Assembly: GCA_003255065.1 (NCBI GenBank) | Contig: QAOA01006013.1 | Span: 311,408-375,407, forward strand | Direction: 5' to 3' | From: Cercis canadensis | Taxonomy: Eukaryota; Streptophyta; Magnoliopsida; Fabales; Fabaceae | Length of the DNA stretch: 64,000 nt | In this document: one piece after another, positions 42,620 through 55,457 of the stretch | Numbering within the stretch: position 1 is the first letter of the stretch | Layout of the letters: each line of letters starts with the position of its first letter | The notes under the pieces: generated by a model | The model's database searches: none | What the model was told of the DNA's origin: nothing | The model's input: only the letters and a program-made list of their open reading frames with translations | Made by a program: the position numbers and the translations under genes

Positions 42620-44466
42620 TTTCTCTCTGTAATAAGCTTAGCTCAAAGTTCTTCAGTATCGCCAGTGGGTGCTTTTACCTCTATAATCTATATTGTTCAA
42701 AATATAGGTGCGGTCCAAATGAGATGCATGGTTTTCAAAAGTTAATTATGCTTTTCCCCTTTTTTTCTTCCCTCAAGAAGAGCACGCATATTTGAAAAAT
42801 GCCGTCGCTGATCACAATTCACAATTGAGATGGACTAGCGGCAACAGAAACTGCTCTCCTATATTTATATAAGCAGGAATGATAGAAAGCAAGAATGAAT
42901 GACGATATGGTTTGGTCATGCCACTTTATCAGTGCTGGGAGGCTCCTCCTACTCACCTTCTTGGTTGCTTCTCTCTAAATCTCGAGCTTCTGTGAAAGTT
43001 GAAGTAATCATGTTTTTTGTTCCATAGGTCAAAAATAGCATGCGTCACTGGCAAAGTGGACTTGTCTATGTAATAACTTTCTGCCGCCTTCTACTATTAT
43101 CTTCGTGGTGTGCTAGTTTGTTCGGTCTTTAATGGTTTTAGTTTTAAGGCTAACCCATATGTTTATTCTTAGATGATTTTCAATTTTTTTTTAAAAAATA
43201 AAACTTCATATTTTTTATATTTTGTTAACTAGGAGTTTAAGTTAATTTTCTAACAATTCTGTTAATTGGAGTTTAAATAATAGAAGATAGCATATGATAT
43301 CCTCCATAAATTTTATTTGTTAATTTTTGATGAGATTTCAACTGCAAATTTCACAACATAATACTCAATCATGGAAAAAAAAAATTCCATAAATTACACA
43401 ATCTAGTGGAGAGCACTAATGGAGCCCGTTCAAATCTTATTATTAAAAGTAGTATTATTTGCATATCTATAAATTTACAGATTTTTTATATTTATACAAG
43501 TATTTGTTGTTAAGATGTAAAACGCTATCACCTATTCCAGAATCCAGACAATAAATTAGCTTGTCTTTGTCTCAAAAGGAGATGAAAGAAGAAACCTACG
43601 TATAAATTTCATGCAGTTCTTTCTTTCTTTTTAAGAACTAAAGTTGCAAAACAGAACAGTAGGCAAGGAAATAGAAAAGCGAAAAGAACCATAAGACGTA
43701 GGGCCATCATAATCCAACAAAATCACTTGTCGGAAAGGTGCAGAACGGTAAAGAAAGCCCGTGCTTATTGTGTACCTTTTTCCAAATCATGCTGTTGAAA
43801 AGTGTGATTTTATTCACCCAGATCTTACATTTTCAATTCACAAACAAAAGTGCGTCGGCATGTCAATTTAATGAAACATAAACAAGTGGTTTTATGGAGC
43901 AGGATGTTGGAAAAATAAGTCTCTCTATATCTCTTTGGGCTAATTGCAGCTTAGGTCAAGTCATTATAACTAATTAAAGTTGACTCTTTGGTGTGCAAAT
44001 TAAAAGATCATCCTATTTACTCTGATATTATGCCTTAAGAGATTATAATTGTCTATATATGCATATATGAGTTTCCAACTTCCACAGACATTGAATTTGA
44101 CCAAAATTGCAAAAGTCAAAAGCAATCACATTAATAAATAAAAAGTGTGCACCTATTTTGAAATATATATAATTACACGGAGACTATTTTAACACCAACG
44201 CATGGGAAGCTTCACAGAAGTAAGTGAATATGCAGAGTAAACCTTCAACATGTTTGCATATAGGAAATATGAAGCGAAAGCCAACCACATTTTTGACAAC
44301 CATAGTAACGGTATAAAATATATATCTGTAGTCTATATTAGTTCCAAAACTCACAAATTTGACTAACCAAAATAAATTAAACGATTAATCATAAAAACAT
44401 GAATATATAGAGTTTCCAAGCTCAAATTTTTTTTAACCAAAACAACCATTTAATATAGCTTTATCA
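42620..44466. other. MYB promoter and spacer
   Basis: Upstream region of the minus-strand MYB gene, then AT-rich spacer up to the 3' end of the PHD/Plus-3 gene. The plus-strand frames at 42466-42795 are antisense to MYB exon 1 and its leader. No other gene was recognised. Confidence 0.4.
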
Positions 44467-47400
44467 TCACTCTTTAGTCGAAAGGTCAGGAGCGGTTGAA
44501 CCCAACTGAAGCACTGATTGTGGCGAGCCAATACCTTGGACCCCCTGTTTATCTGTTTCCAAGTAGTCTTTAGGATCAAGTCCTACCTCAATAATAATCT
44601 CTGCAGAAACCGATGGCATGCGTTGCAAAAGTTCTTCTTTTTGTTGTTCAAGTCGTTCCTTTTCACTTATGTATTCATCTTTCGTATAGCAACATTGGTC
44701 AAGGTGCACAATCAATGCTTTAACATGTCTACTATACCAGTCCTAAGTGACTATATTTATATAAAAGAAAGGATATTGTCTTTGCAATTCTTGCAAATTT
44801 GCTTCGTCAATTTTCTTTTGCAAACGCGCTAGTTCCCTCGCAATCCACTAGAAGTAACATATTTACTCAACGAGAAGGGTCAGAAAAAAATAAGAGAGAT
44901 TCATGTAGAAACTGTTTGATAAATATACAATATTCAGATGAGATAATTGTATTTCATGTAATAAACTGAGTATAATCTGATTGCTAGAATCCCGACGATT
45001 CATCTAAGATAGTTATATTGTGCAGTAAAAGAAAAATTATAATTCTGAAATCTTTGAACAAGTAGTTAAACAAATAAGAGATATTTTGATGGATATTATA
45101 AATAGCTTTGAGTCAAGGATGCATACATGCTTTGTTATATCCTTGTGCAAATTTTTGGCCTTTTCTTGAAGCTCCACCTGTCATATGATAGATTCAAGTT
45201 AAATAATGCTAATTAATGCCAAACTGCCAACGGGGAAAAACAAGAGAGTTAAAAATTTAGTCATATTTAAGCAAAAGTAGTTCACCTTTTCTAAGCTATG
45301 TCATAGTATGGACAAGGAATCTTTGTAAATCTCAAAGACGCAATTCAAACATTAAAATTAGAACAAGGAGAAGAACTTAATTAATTAGAAACGCAAGACA
45401 TAATTTCCTAGTTCTTAGGAACTAATTTTTGCTGCTTCTTTCATTCTTTCTTTTAATAGGAGACCTTCGAAGTCGAAGGATAAAACATACATAGTTCATA
45501 TGTATCAAAAACTTACAACAGTTAATTTTTGGAGCAAGTTGTCTTTCACTTTTTGCCGCAAATCCTCACATTCTTTCTACAAGCGAAACAACACAGTTAA
45601 GATCCCTTGTAGGAGAAGGAAAAAAAAAAAGATATATCCGAACTTAATAATCACAAAAATCCTACAACAATTATGCAATGAATGCACTTTGAAAGATAAC
45701 GTCTTTCAAACTAGATCTTAATAATTGATTCACGAAAATAATAGGTTCAATGCAAGTCATTTTGTTTCATCTACATATACCAAAAATAAGACGTAAAAAG
45801 GGTTCAAATAGTTTGGTACCTCTTTGAAGTCGGAATCTTCAAGCTTGGATACAGGAATGGCTGTCGGCATGAAGGAAAGTTTCAAATAAAATTCAACAAG
45901 CAGTTCACCAAACAAATTGGTTGAGTTTTTGCTGACACCTAAAAGTTAACAAGAGAAATTATCATTCACTGAAGATACAGAAAGCAACATTAGAAAGTAT
46001 GTAGCCTAGGAAATAAAAAGAATGGCGCAGGGAAGGAGAATCTCCAGAGCTAAACTAGACAACTTTTTAAGTAAACAATTCATTACCTATCACCCGATGG
46101 AGATGGTACTCATCAGGACTTGTTTTTACCATCACAATACTACCAATGACCTTATCTTCAAAACCTTCGGGCTGTTGCGCTAATTCTTCGACGAGGCTCT
46201 TTTTCAAGTAGATAAGTTTCAAATTTTCAGCATTGATAGACGCAAAACAGCTTACTTTGGTGATTATATCTCCTTTGTTTGATACATGTTCTCCAATTGA
46301 GCTCCACAATCTGCTTTCTTTGCATGCTGTCTGACTACTATTGAAATGTTTGTTTGAAGATCTGTTTTTGCTTCCATCATCATTTTTTTCCTCCTCCTTT
46401 GTTTTCTCTAAGTTTTTAGTAAACTGAGCATCCATGCAAGGATTAGGATATATTTGGTTCTTTGACATGATGTTCTTTCTAGCTATAGGAATGGAAGTTT
46501 CATCATCTCTTTTGATCTCTAGCTTATGCTTATGTGTATCCTCTAAATCACTATCACATGAAATTAATTCTGTTTGACCATGCTTGTCTGAAGATTTGTC
46601 TTTGCTTCCATCATCATCTTTCTCCTCTACTATTTTTTGAGTGTCCACTAAAGGATGTATCTGGTCTTTTGACATAACATTCGTTTCAGCTATAGGAATG
46701 GAAAGTTCATCAGGTATGGACTTTCTCTCCTTTTTGGTCTCTGGCTTATGATTATGTATATTATCTATATCACTATCACCTGATATTAAGCCAATCTGAC
46801 TACTGAAATGCTTGCCTAAAAATCTGCTTCCATCATCATTTTTCTCCTCCTCCACAACAGGAGGATATATATGAGTTTTTGAGATAATAATCTTTTCAGC
46901 TATAGAACAGGACATTTCACCAGGGATAAACTTCCTTTTCCTTTTCCTTTTGGTCTCTGGTTTATGCTTATTTATATTATCTATATCATCATCACATGAC
47001 ATTAAGTCATCTTTTTCTTCATTTTCACTAGTTTTTCTTTGATACAAAGAATTCTTACCCTTCTCATACTTGGTTAGAAGAGGAGAGAGCTCAGCACTAC
47101 TCAAGCTTTCCTTTCCTTTAATCATCTCCCAATATTCCTTGAATAGACCTTCACATGTTCCTCTATCATTCAAGTTTATTTCGTTCTGCAAAGCAACAGA
47201 GGACATATAACAAGTGTTACAAGTAGCAATAAAAAACACATATAACAAGTGTTACAGCTTCCAAAAAATAGAGACAAATATTTATATTAGCATCATCTGA
47301 GTTTCTTTTTGTGTTTCCAATTACTTGTGGTTTTTGTTTTAAATCTACAATTTATAAATAAGTTAGCATCAATAATATTTTCTTCACTGTAATCAATAAA

Positions 47401-48383
47401 AGGAAGTGCAGCTACGCTTATAACAAGTAATACAACAAATTAATATTCAACATGAACTGAAGGAAATTTGTCAATATTTTAAAAACATTACAATATTACA
47501 TACACATACCCCCTCAAAGTCCTGCTTCAAATTGCCTTCTACAATCACAACTAGATCCCAACAGTTGTGGCACAATACTTTTCCCTCTTTAATAATCGCA
47601 AATTCCGAGTCATCAAAGCACTTCTTACACACAGCATATTGACAGCCAAGGCAATGAAAGTTTGGGGATTTATTGCAATTAAAGCAATAATGCCAACCTG
47701 CAAGTATAAAATCTATCATTGCCCAGAAATAATGAAGACTGAAAAGAAAAGAAAAAACATGTGAGTGAGCATAACAAAAACCTTAAAGAGAAATTATTAC
47801 AAGACATGTGAAAGAGATACAATTTAACCTAAGGCATGGAAGACTACAATACATATATACCGCTGATAAATATGAAATACATAGTGCAGTTTTATGTCAT
47901 ATGCCATCTTTGTGCTAAGGTAAGACATGAATGCGAATGACATATATATCACATGTAGTAATCAACTATAATTATTATTTAAATTCAATGACTTACCACA
48001 AATCCAAAGTTTTCGAGTACTTTCAAAAAAATAATCATCTTTCCCAACACATTCAGGATGATATACCTTTTCACAGTTCCTAAAATAAACAACAATACGA
48101 AAGAACAAATCAGAAGAAAAAAAATAACCAATTTTTATAACGAACATTGTTCTATTCTTACAACTAAGAAATTACAGCACAAATTAAACTTTCAACATGA
48201 ATAACAACAATAGATAAAAACTCACTTTTGATCACAAATAACTAGGCGTCCACCATCCTTACAAACATAACAGAAATTCTCAGTTACTTTCTCTTCACAA
48301 ATCTTTCTCTTCCCCTTTCCCCTACCTTTTCCCATTCTATTACGCATAAACTCGCTTGCCTTCTCTGTCTGATCCGGGTTCAT
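44467..48383 (-). CDS. PHD-finger plus Plus-3 domain protein (NERD/At5g08430-related)
   Basis: Nuclear chromatin or transcription-elongation-related protein of the plant family with PHD, SWIB, Plus-3 and GYF domains (NERD relatives). Exons: 48383-48226, 48079-47997, 47697-47510, 47185-46087, 45938-45820, 45576-45517, 45177-45127, 44847-44777, 44683-44467; 681 codons plus stop, in frame. A PHD finger opens the protein (FCYVCKDGGRLVICDQKNCE, YHPECVG, HYCFNCNKSPNFHC, CHNCWDL). Residues about 204-430 hold three imperfect repeats of roughly 72 aa. The Plus-3 domain follows (KLIYLKKSLVEELAQQPEGF, then GSIVMVKTSPDEYHLHRVIG), leading into ECEDLRQKVKDNLLQK and WIARELARLQKKIDEAN. No SWIB or GYF domain is seen. 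The last intron is a U12-type AT-AC intron (44776-44684). The start MNPDQTEKASEF is the first Met before the PHD. Confidence 0.85.
44684..44776 (-). other. U12-type AT-AC intron
   Basis: Within the PHD/Plus-3 gene. The donor reads ATATCCTTT, the exact U12 5' consensus. The 3' side has a branch-like CACCTTGAC (branch A at 44699) and ends TATAC, 15 nt after the branch A. Removing it joins codons as CA|G and keeps the frame into EYISEKERLEQQKEELLQ; no GT donor gives an open frame before an in-frame TAG. Confidence 0.85.
46325..47005 (-). repeat. Three tandem protein-coding repeats in the PHD/Plus-3 gene
   Basis: Each unit runs in the order LISC/LMSC, an acidic D-S-D-I-D-N-I stretch, HKPETK(K/R), a basic run, S(C/I)(S/P)IA, (I/M)SK-x-x-I-(Y/H)P, and E(E)K(N/D)DDGS. 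The first two are close to 72 aa; the third is more diverged with an insert. The DNA is similar as well, showing recent segmental repetition. Confidence 0.85.
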
Positions 48384-48854
48384 AAACCCTAACAGCTGCT
48401 GCCTAATTATTATACCGTATATTTATATTATGGTATTGCTTGGAGGACACGTTACAAATATTTTGAGAAAGGAAAATTTAATTTCATGAGGGTTGTTTAG
48501 TTTGTTTTTCTTTTCTTTATCCTTTTTTTTTTTTTTTGTGTGTGTGTGGCCATGAGTTGAGGACTAGACTACTACTCCTTGTCCAAACACGCCGTTTAAA
48601 AGCCGTATGACTAAGCAGTCATCACCGACTCTCTCCCTACCTACAACCGCCGCTGAAATAAAATCCCTATCGAAGAGCCGAATTAGTCGCCGATACACTG
48701 TGAGTTGGCAACCTCAGCCGAAATTTATGGATTCTGTCCTAATGGGCGGTAACCCGGCCCGATTCCCACTATAGTTTGCCCATCCCACATCTTTCTATAA
48801 ACGCCGAGTTTTTTGTATTTTGGTTCAGACTTCAACCTGTTACCACAGAAACTG
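48384..48854. promoter_or_regulatory. Shared bidirectional promoter region
   Basis: Only 471 bp separate the start codon of the minus-strand PHD/Plus-3 gene from that of the plus-strand DPH6 gene, so both promoters and 5' UTRs must lie here. It contains a T-rich/TG tract at 48521-48548 and a GC-richer part after 48590 including GGCGGTAACCCGG. No unambiguous TATA box is seen for DPH6. Confidence 0.6.
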
Positions 48855-51800
48855 ATGACAAAGATGAAGGTGGTGGCATTGGTTAGTGGCGGCAAGGATA
48901 GCTGTTACGCGATGATGAAGTGCATTGATTATGGCCACCAGGTTTCTTAAATTTGATATGTTTTCGTCTCCATTCACTTGGTTTTTGGTATTAATTGTAT
49001 TACTTTTTTTCTTAAGACTTGGCTTGTTATTGGTATTGCAATAGATTGTTGCATTGGCGAATTTGATGCCAGTTGATGATTCCGTGGATGAGCTCGATAG
49101 CTACATGTATCAAACTGTAAGCCTCGTTTGCTTGTCCCTCTTTTCTTACTGAATTTAACTTGCCAAGAGTGCCTGCACAAGTTAATCTAAAGTTGTAATT
49201 AATAATTAATTGGCGCTTTTAATAGCACTCAAAAGATTCTGACAGAACAGCAATTTGGGCATTAAAAGGTGTCTATAAGAATTTTGTCTTCAGTGCATAG
49301 ATAATTTTAGCAGCAATCGGTAATAGAGACAGAACGTTGCCTCTGCTACACATTTGCTTTTATTTTTATATCGACATGAAGTCAGATTACTTGATATTTG
49401 TGTGTAGTTTTTGTTGGTGGGCCTCCACATCGAAAGTTGGATTCTGGAATTGGAGAATGAAGAATATGAGAGAAAGAGGGTTTTTGGATACTGTATCAGT
49501 AATTTTGCTCAAACTTTGGATGTGAAGGTGTTGTCTGGAGCAAAATGAACTTCGGTCTTGATGAAATTCCGTCCCCCTTTATATTGCTTGTGCTTGACTT
49601 GCAATAAAAGATGAGGGAGCTGTTTACTTATACCAGATTTGTTTGAGTTGTTGTTTTGACTATTTTGCACTTTATTTATATTTTCTTGCTGATGATGTTT
49701 TTCAATGATTTAGTCTTTGCTTTAATAAACTTCAAACAAGGAATTCAACTATTAGGACAGCACAATCCCAGAGTTTTGTAATTGTTATTATATTTTGGCA
49801 TTTTTTTTTTTTTTTTTTTTTNTTTTTTTTTTTTTTTTGGTTTTAATGGTAAGGGTATCCTCGAGCCAGCTTTTAGGCACCAAGATTAAGTCCCTCCCCA
49901 GGTGATCTTAAGGGTGCACCCCCCACATCGGTCTAGTGCATTCAGGGAAAAAATTCCCCTAGTACTAGTCCCATGATTTGAACCTTGGCTAGCTTGAATG
50001 AATATTTTGGCATGTTTACTTCTAAGAGAGGGTACTCAATGTTTTCTTCAGGTTGGGCACCAAATAGTTACCAGCTATGCAGAATGCATGGGATTGCCAT
50101 TGTTCAGAAGGCGAATACAAGGATCCACCAGGCAAGCCTTCTAAGCAGAAATCCTTTGGTAAAACCAATAATCTTATACTGGGGGAAGTTATGATTATGA
50201 TCTTTGTTTTCTTCTCAAGATAAGAATTATTTATCAAACTTATGATGATAAAACCAACTAGCTACTGTATATCATTTAAACACTACTGACGCGTTCTCAC
50301 CAATATGATGGTTATTACTTCTTTTTGCACATTCATATGATGTTGTAGTTAAATTTCAAGGCATGATAAGATGAAGATTAAAATGGGATAACTCCGTCTT
50401 GGGGTTGAGGATAACTTTTGTAGTTGACATTTTTTAATTCAAGTTGATGATGGTTTTGCACTAGGATTAATTGATTACAAGATCATCCTTGATATACTTA
50501 TCCATATATTTTTATTAAGAGTAGAAGTGGTGGTGAAAATGAAAACATTGTGATGTCTGTACTCTCTGTGTGTTTGTATGCAGGTGGATGGGTGGGTGAA
50601 AGTTTGAATCTAAGACCTGTAACCAATATAACATCTGCCTGATATGTAGCAGAATGTTCTTTATATTGTATTATTCAAGTTTCCGGAAATATATGAATTT
50701 TGTGCAATGCTTACATTTAGTTTACCAATTATATTTTATGAATTCATGAATAGGCATCAGAAGCTTAGCTACAGAATAACTCCAGGTGATGAAGTTGAAG
50801 ATTTGTTTATTTTGTTACGTGAAGTACAAAGACAAATACCCTCAGTCATGGCAGTTTCTTCTGGAGCCATTGCATCTGACTATCAGAGATTGCGGGTGGA
50901 AAGTGTTTGTTCAAGGTTAGGCCTTGTTTCTCTGGCATACTTGTGGAAACGAGATCAGTCATTGCTCCTGCAGGAAATGGTAAATTGCATTTTGGCAGTA
51001 TAACTTATACTTGTGCATGTATGCAATTATGTATTATGATTTTAAAGTTGTTCCAACTGTCAGATAACTCCAGCTCCATTTTTGTCTTGTCCCAGATTGC
51101 AAACGGAATTTTGGCTGTAACAGTGAAGGTATAACTTGTTGATTTACTTTCCTTTTAATGTTTCTTTCTTCTTCTTCTTCTTTTTTTTTTTTTCCTTTTT
51201 GAATGGGAGGCTCCTTTTGTGTGCTTATTATGTGCATGTTCTCAATTATCAGCTGCTTAGGGAATTGATTGTTGTTTTCATATCATTGAACTGTCTGATA
51301 TCAATGGACAATATTTTAAGATTCAATAGTGCTACCAGATAATAGTCTAAAAGCAAGGATTGGTTTTGGTGTTGACTATATTGTTGTGAGGTATACAAGT
51401 GACACCCTTTCATGCCACGTGCTATTAACTACATGCAGCTTGTTTTTATATTATATTTCTGGATAAATGTTGTTCTGGAGGTTAATGTTTTATTTCTGCT
51501 ACTAGGTTGCTGCCATGGGCTTGGACCCTGCAAAGCACTTGGGAAAAGAAATAGCCTTCTTAAATTCCTATTTGCATAAATTGAAAGAGTATGTCAAAGT
51601 TCTTTTTCCACCCTCTTCTTTGTAAACTGCACAGTTCTTCTTTCTAGACTTTCAAGAATATTTTCATTTTATGATGATTTTATCTTATATCCCTTTCTGC
51701 AGGCTGTATGGAATTAACGTTTGTGGAGAAGGAGGGGAATATGAAACATTAACTCTCGATTGCCCACTCTTTGTTGTAAGTTCATACCATCATTCTTCTG

Positions 51801-54800
51801 ATTGAATAAATGAAAATCCTCCATCTGTCTGCTGTTGTTTTACTCCCTTTCTTGCTTGGTCTGTTGATCTGCTCCACTATGAACCCATGGAGCCCATATC
51901 ATGCTGTGAATCTGATATTTTCCATGATCTTGTAAAATGGTTACTTGTGTTTATAATTAATAATCACTATTTCTGTGCCATTTTTTTCGGTCAGCAATAT
52001 GATTTTTGAAATTTCCAGAATGCCCGTATTATGCTTGATGAATTTCAAGTTGTGATGCACTCTTCTGGTTCCATAGCTCCCGTTGGGGTCCTTCATCCCT
52101 TGGCTTTCCATTTGGAAAATAAGGCTGATATTCACTCTTTAAGATTGCAAGACAAAACACAAGAGATCTGCATGGAGAAACTGGGATATGTATTTGAAGT
52201 GGAAGACAGTTTAGAAAGATGTGAAGCCACTTTCAAGCCTGTCGATCATATGACTGATCTTGTTGACGTCACAGAACATAAATTTAACATTTCAAGAACC
52301 AAAAACAAGAGTACATTCTCCCTAGGTTGCTGGTTGCAAGATTCATGCAGTGGTCATAATTCTTCTTTTATTTTCCTTTAAATGATTACAGTTCCTCTTC
52401 CACTTCTAATTCAATTTGTTCTGTTAGAAAATTAATATTTTTTTTATTTTTATTTTGGCTAATTTCTCTACAGCAGGTTTGCAGGAAGATTTGAAAGCTG
52501 TTCTGGGGAAAATTGATACACAACTAGCAGGATTTGGCTTTGGCTGGAAGGATGTCCTCTATATTCATCTTTACATTGATGACATGAATGAATTCTCTGT
52601 GGCAAATGAGACATATGTGAAGTTTATAACAGAGGAAAAGTGCCCTTTCGGTGTCCCATCCCGTAGTACAGTGGAAGTGCCTTTATTGCAAGTGGGTTTA
52701 GGCAGAGCATATATTGAAGTTCTAGTGGCAAATGATCAAACCAAAAAGGTTTTGCACGTGCAAAGTATTTCCAGTTGGGCACCTAGTTGCATTGGGCCAT
52801 ACAGCCAGGTAAGCTTAATACCCTCAGCAATCAGTTATTTGTCAGCAAAACAGCAAGATTGCATGTGGTGTCCTTATGCAATTGAATTTTTGAAAAATAT
52901 TAAGGGACATACTCTGTTTCTAAAAAGGATATGACAATAAATCTATATTCTAGATTCAAGTTGATTTAGGACTGGCCTTAACGTTTTGTTCCTTAAATTT
53001 AATCAAAATTTAAGCAAGCACATTTTGTTCTTGTAAATATTAGTGCTCTTGATTTGATGGGTCGATAAATTAAATTCTGGAGAGCATCTGGAATTGCACT
53101 CAGGAGCAGGGGTTTGATGGTTCTATATCAAGCTTTCACATAGTTGACTTCTAATTTCATGGCTTGGTTAGTTCCAGTCAAATCAAGGATGAATCTCCTG
53201 GTATTTGACCTGAAAGTGTCATGCTTGTCTTCCATGTCACTGTCAGGTGACCAAATTGCTGAAGCATCATGTTTCTTGCAAATGGATTAGATGAGAATGT
53301 AGCACTTTACTGTAAATGATTTAAGATAATTTATTGTGTAGGTTTCCAACTAATTTTTGTTGATTCATGAATATTAGGGACTATTGCATATTTTGTTGCT
53401 AGTGTCTGTGCTTCATCAAAATCAGATGATTGTCTTCTTTGAGGAATATATTTTTTAAAACCATCCAAAATCAATTATTTCCATATGATGTGACATGAGA
53501 TTTGACATTAGTTTGTAGGTGCTCTTATAAGAAAAGTAAATGGTGCTTCCACTTGAATAATGTAAGTGCAGTAAGAGTTGAACCTCTTATATCTGACATT
53601 TTAATTTTTGGCTTTGCTTTGAAAATTCATATCTCATATATTTTCATATATTAATTGTGTGATTCGTATATATCAAACTTTCAAATGTTATCTTGTCAAA
53701 CTTTAGTTCTTTCTAATTCTTTTGCTTTCAGGCAACTTTTCATGAGGGTGTACTTTACATGGCTGGGCAATTGGGGCTTGACCCCGCTACAATGACTCTT
53801 TGCGAGGGAGGCCCTAGTGTTGAGCTGGAACAAGCACTAAAAAACAGTGAAGCAGTGGCAAAGTGCTTTAATTGTTCAATATCGACATCTACTATTGTTT
53901 TTGTTATTTACTGTTCCAAATGTGTCATATCATCTGAGAGACAAGAAATTCAGCAGAAACAGGACACTTTCCTTAGGCAGATGAAGATTTCCCATTTACA
54001 GGAAGGAGACGCTTACAAAGGATTAAATCCCATTTCCCTTTATGTCCTTGTTCCTGATCTGCCTAAGAGGTAAACAAATCTTTATGCTGCTGCTTTTGGT
54101 TTCCTGATAATAAGTGATATACTGAAGGGTAATCCTATAAATTTGCATTTGTTAACAGTATTATTGTTAGATCAACACGGGCACACTTCTGACTTTGGGA
54201 AATAAAGAAAGTACTTGATATACTTTTTGTGGAATATAAGCTGAGTCTTCTTAGTTGACATAAGTATTCCCTTGTGATGTTAACCTACACTTCTGGGATT
54301 CTTTTCTTTGGTTTCCTTTTTCTTTTTTCCGCCTGCTGAGGTGGTTGTTTTTGGGGGGTGGGAGTTGATGAATCCTTCCATTAACTGTGACATTAATACT
54401 TACATTTGGTTGGCATCTTCACTTTTTGGCTTTGCAGAGCTTCTGTAGAAGTAAAGCCTATTCTTTACGTTGAGGATGACACAGAAGCAACAATTGAGAC
54501 CATAAAAGAAAAGTCTTGTTCAGAGACACCATGCTATTGGAATTTCAAGCATGAAAGTTGGCATGATTCTTGCTTTCAGAAACGTGTGGTTCATGGAAAG
54601 ATATGTGCAATTATATTATCTATTACAAGTGAGCTGGCTGCAAAGATATGTTCTCATTCTCTACCTGCTGATTACATCAATGATGATCATAATTCTCTCA
54701 CAAAGGTGCATATGGAGAAATTGTCGAAGTTTTGCATCTATCTTCTCAACAAAGTTATAACAGAGAATGCTTTTTCTTGGGAAGATATAATGGTCAGTAT

Positions 54801-55457
54801 AGTAGTCCAAGTCTAATGTACCAGTTAACGTTTGATTCCTCCAGTGTCCTGATCATATTTTGAAGCTGTGTCCATGTACATCCTATCACTTGTTTACTAT
54901 ACAATGATGGTACAACATTAACCAACTATGGATTTTACTGACTTCCTTGACTATGGAATAAGTGACTATAAATATATGGATCATAACAAGGTAGAAATTA
55001 AGAGAGAATCTTCTTTTGAACTTCTGATATCTTTCTATGCTGAATGGTTTCCTTCTTTTGTTATTTACAATTATTTGAGTTCAAATATAGTTTGTGGCTC
55101 TACATGTTGGCCTTCGTGATTTAGTAAAAGAACATTGGCAAACTATTATATTTATATGAAAGTCTGGTTTTGTTCTGCTCTCTCTTCTCATTTTAGGTCT
55201 AGTCATCCTCTTAATTTTTGTTGTATAATATTCTTGTGCAGAATTTGAGGTTCTACATCCCAACAAGCCTTCAGGTGTCCTTGGAGGTATTACTGCCCAT
55301 GTTCAGGAACGCACTCTTGGAACTCGCTGAAATGGGTCAGAAAGTTATTGGTGGTGAGGAGTCAATCTTTAACATAGTTCCTGTCATAGGTGCTGGGAAG
55401 TCTGCTTCATCCATGGATGATGTAATAACTTGTGAATTACTGGCGCGGAAATCCTAA
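48855..55457 (+). CDS. DPH6: Diphthine-ammonia ligase (DPH6), ATP-PPase with two RidA-like domains
   Basis: Cytosolic enzyme for the last step of diphthamide synthesis: ATP-dependent amidation of diphthine on elongation factor 2. Exons: 48855-48941, 49045-49116, 50052-50131, 50754-50979, 51096-51128, 51506-51588, 51703-51775, 52019-52349, 52474-52808, 53732-54069, 54438-54792, 55242-55457; 742 codons plus stop, in frame. The ATP-PPase P-loop SGGKDS is at residues 11-16, followed by GHQIVTSYAECM, AVSSGAIASDYQRLRVESVC and CGEGGEYETLTLDCP. The C-terminal half has two YjgF/RidA-type domains (DVLYIHLYIDDMNEF, CPFGVPSRSTVEVPL; WAPSCIGPYSQ, GVLYMAGQLGLDP). This fused layout is normal for plant and fungal DPH6. 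Intron 3 uses a GC donor and the exon at 52474 has a tandem CAGCAG acceptor. A SINE lies in intron 2. Confidence 0.95.
49790..50013 (-). mobile_element. 5'-truncated tRNA-derived SINE in a DPH6 intron
   Basis: Body at about 49802-50001, flanked by the perfect direct repeat ATATTTTGGCAT at 49790-49801 and 50002-50013. On the minus strand it reads a B-box-like GGTTCAAATC close to its 5' end, then an unfamiliar body, then a poly(A) tail seen as the poly(T) at about 49802-49838 (with an N). Only about 17 nt precede the B box, so the A box is missing: a 5'-truncated copy. It differs in sequence from the SINE at 14.2 kb. Confidence 0.75.
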
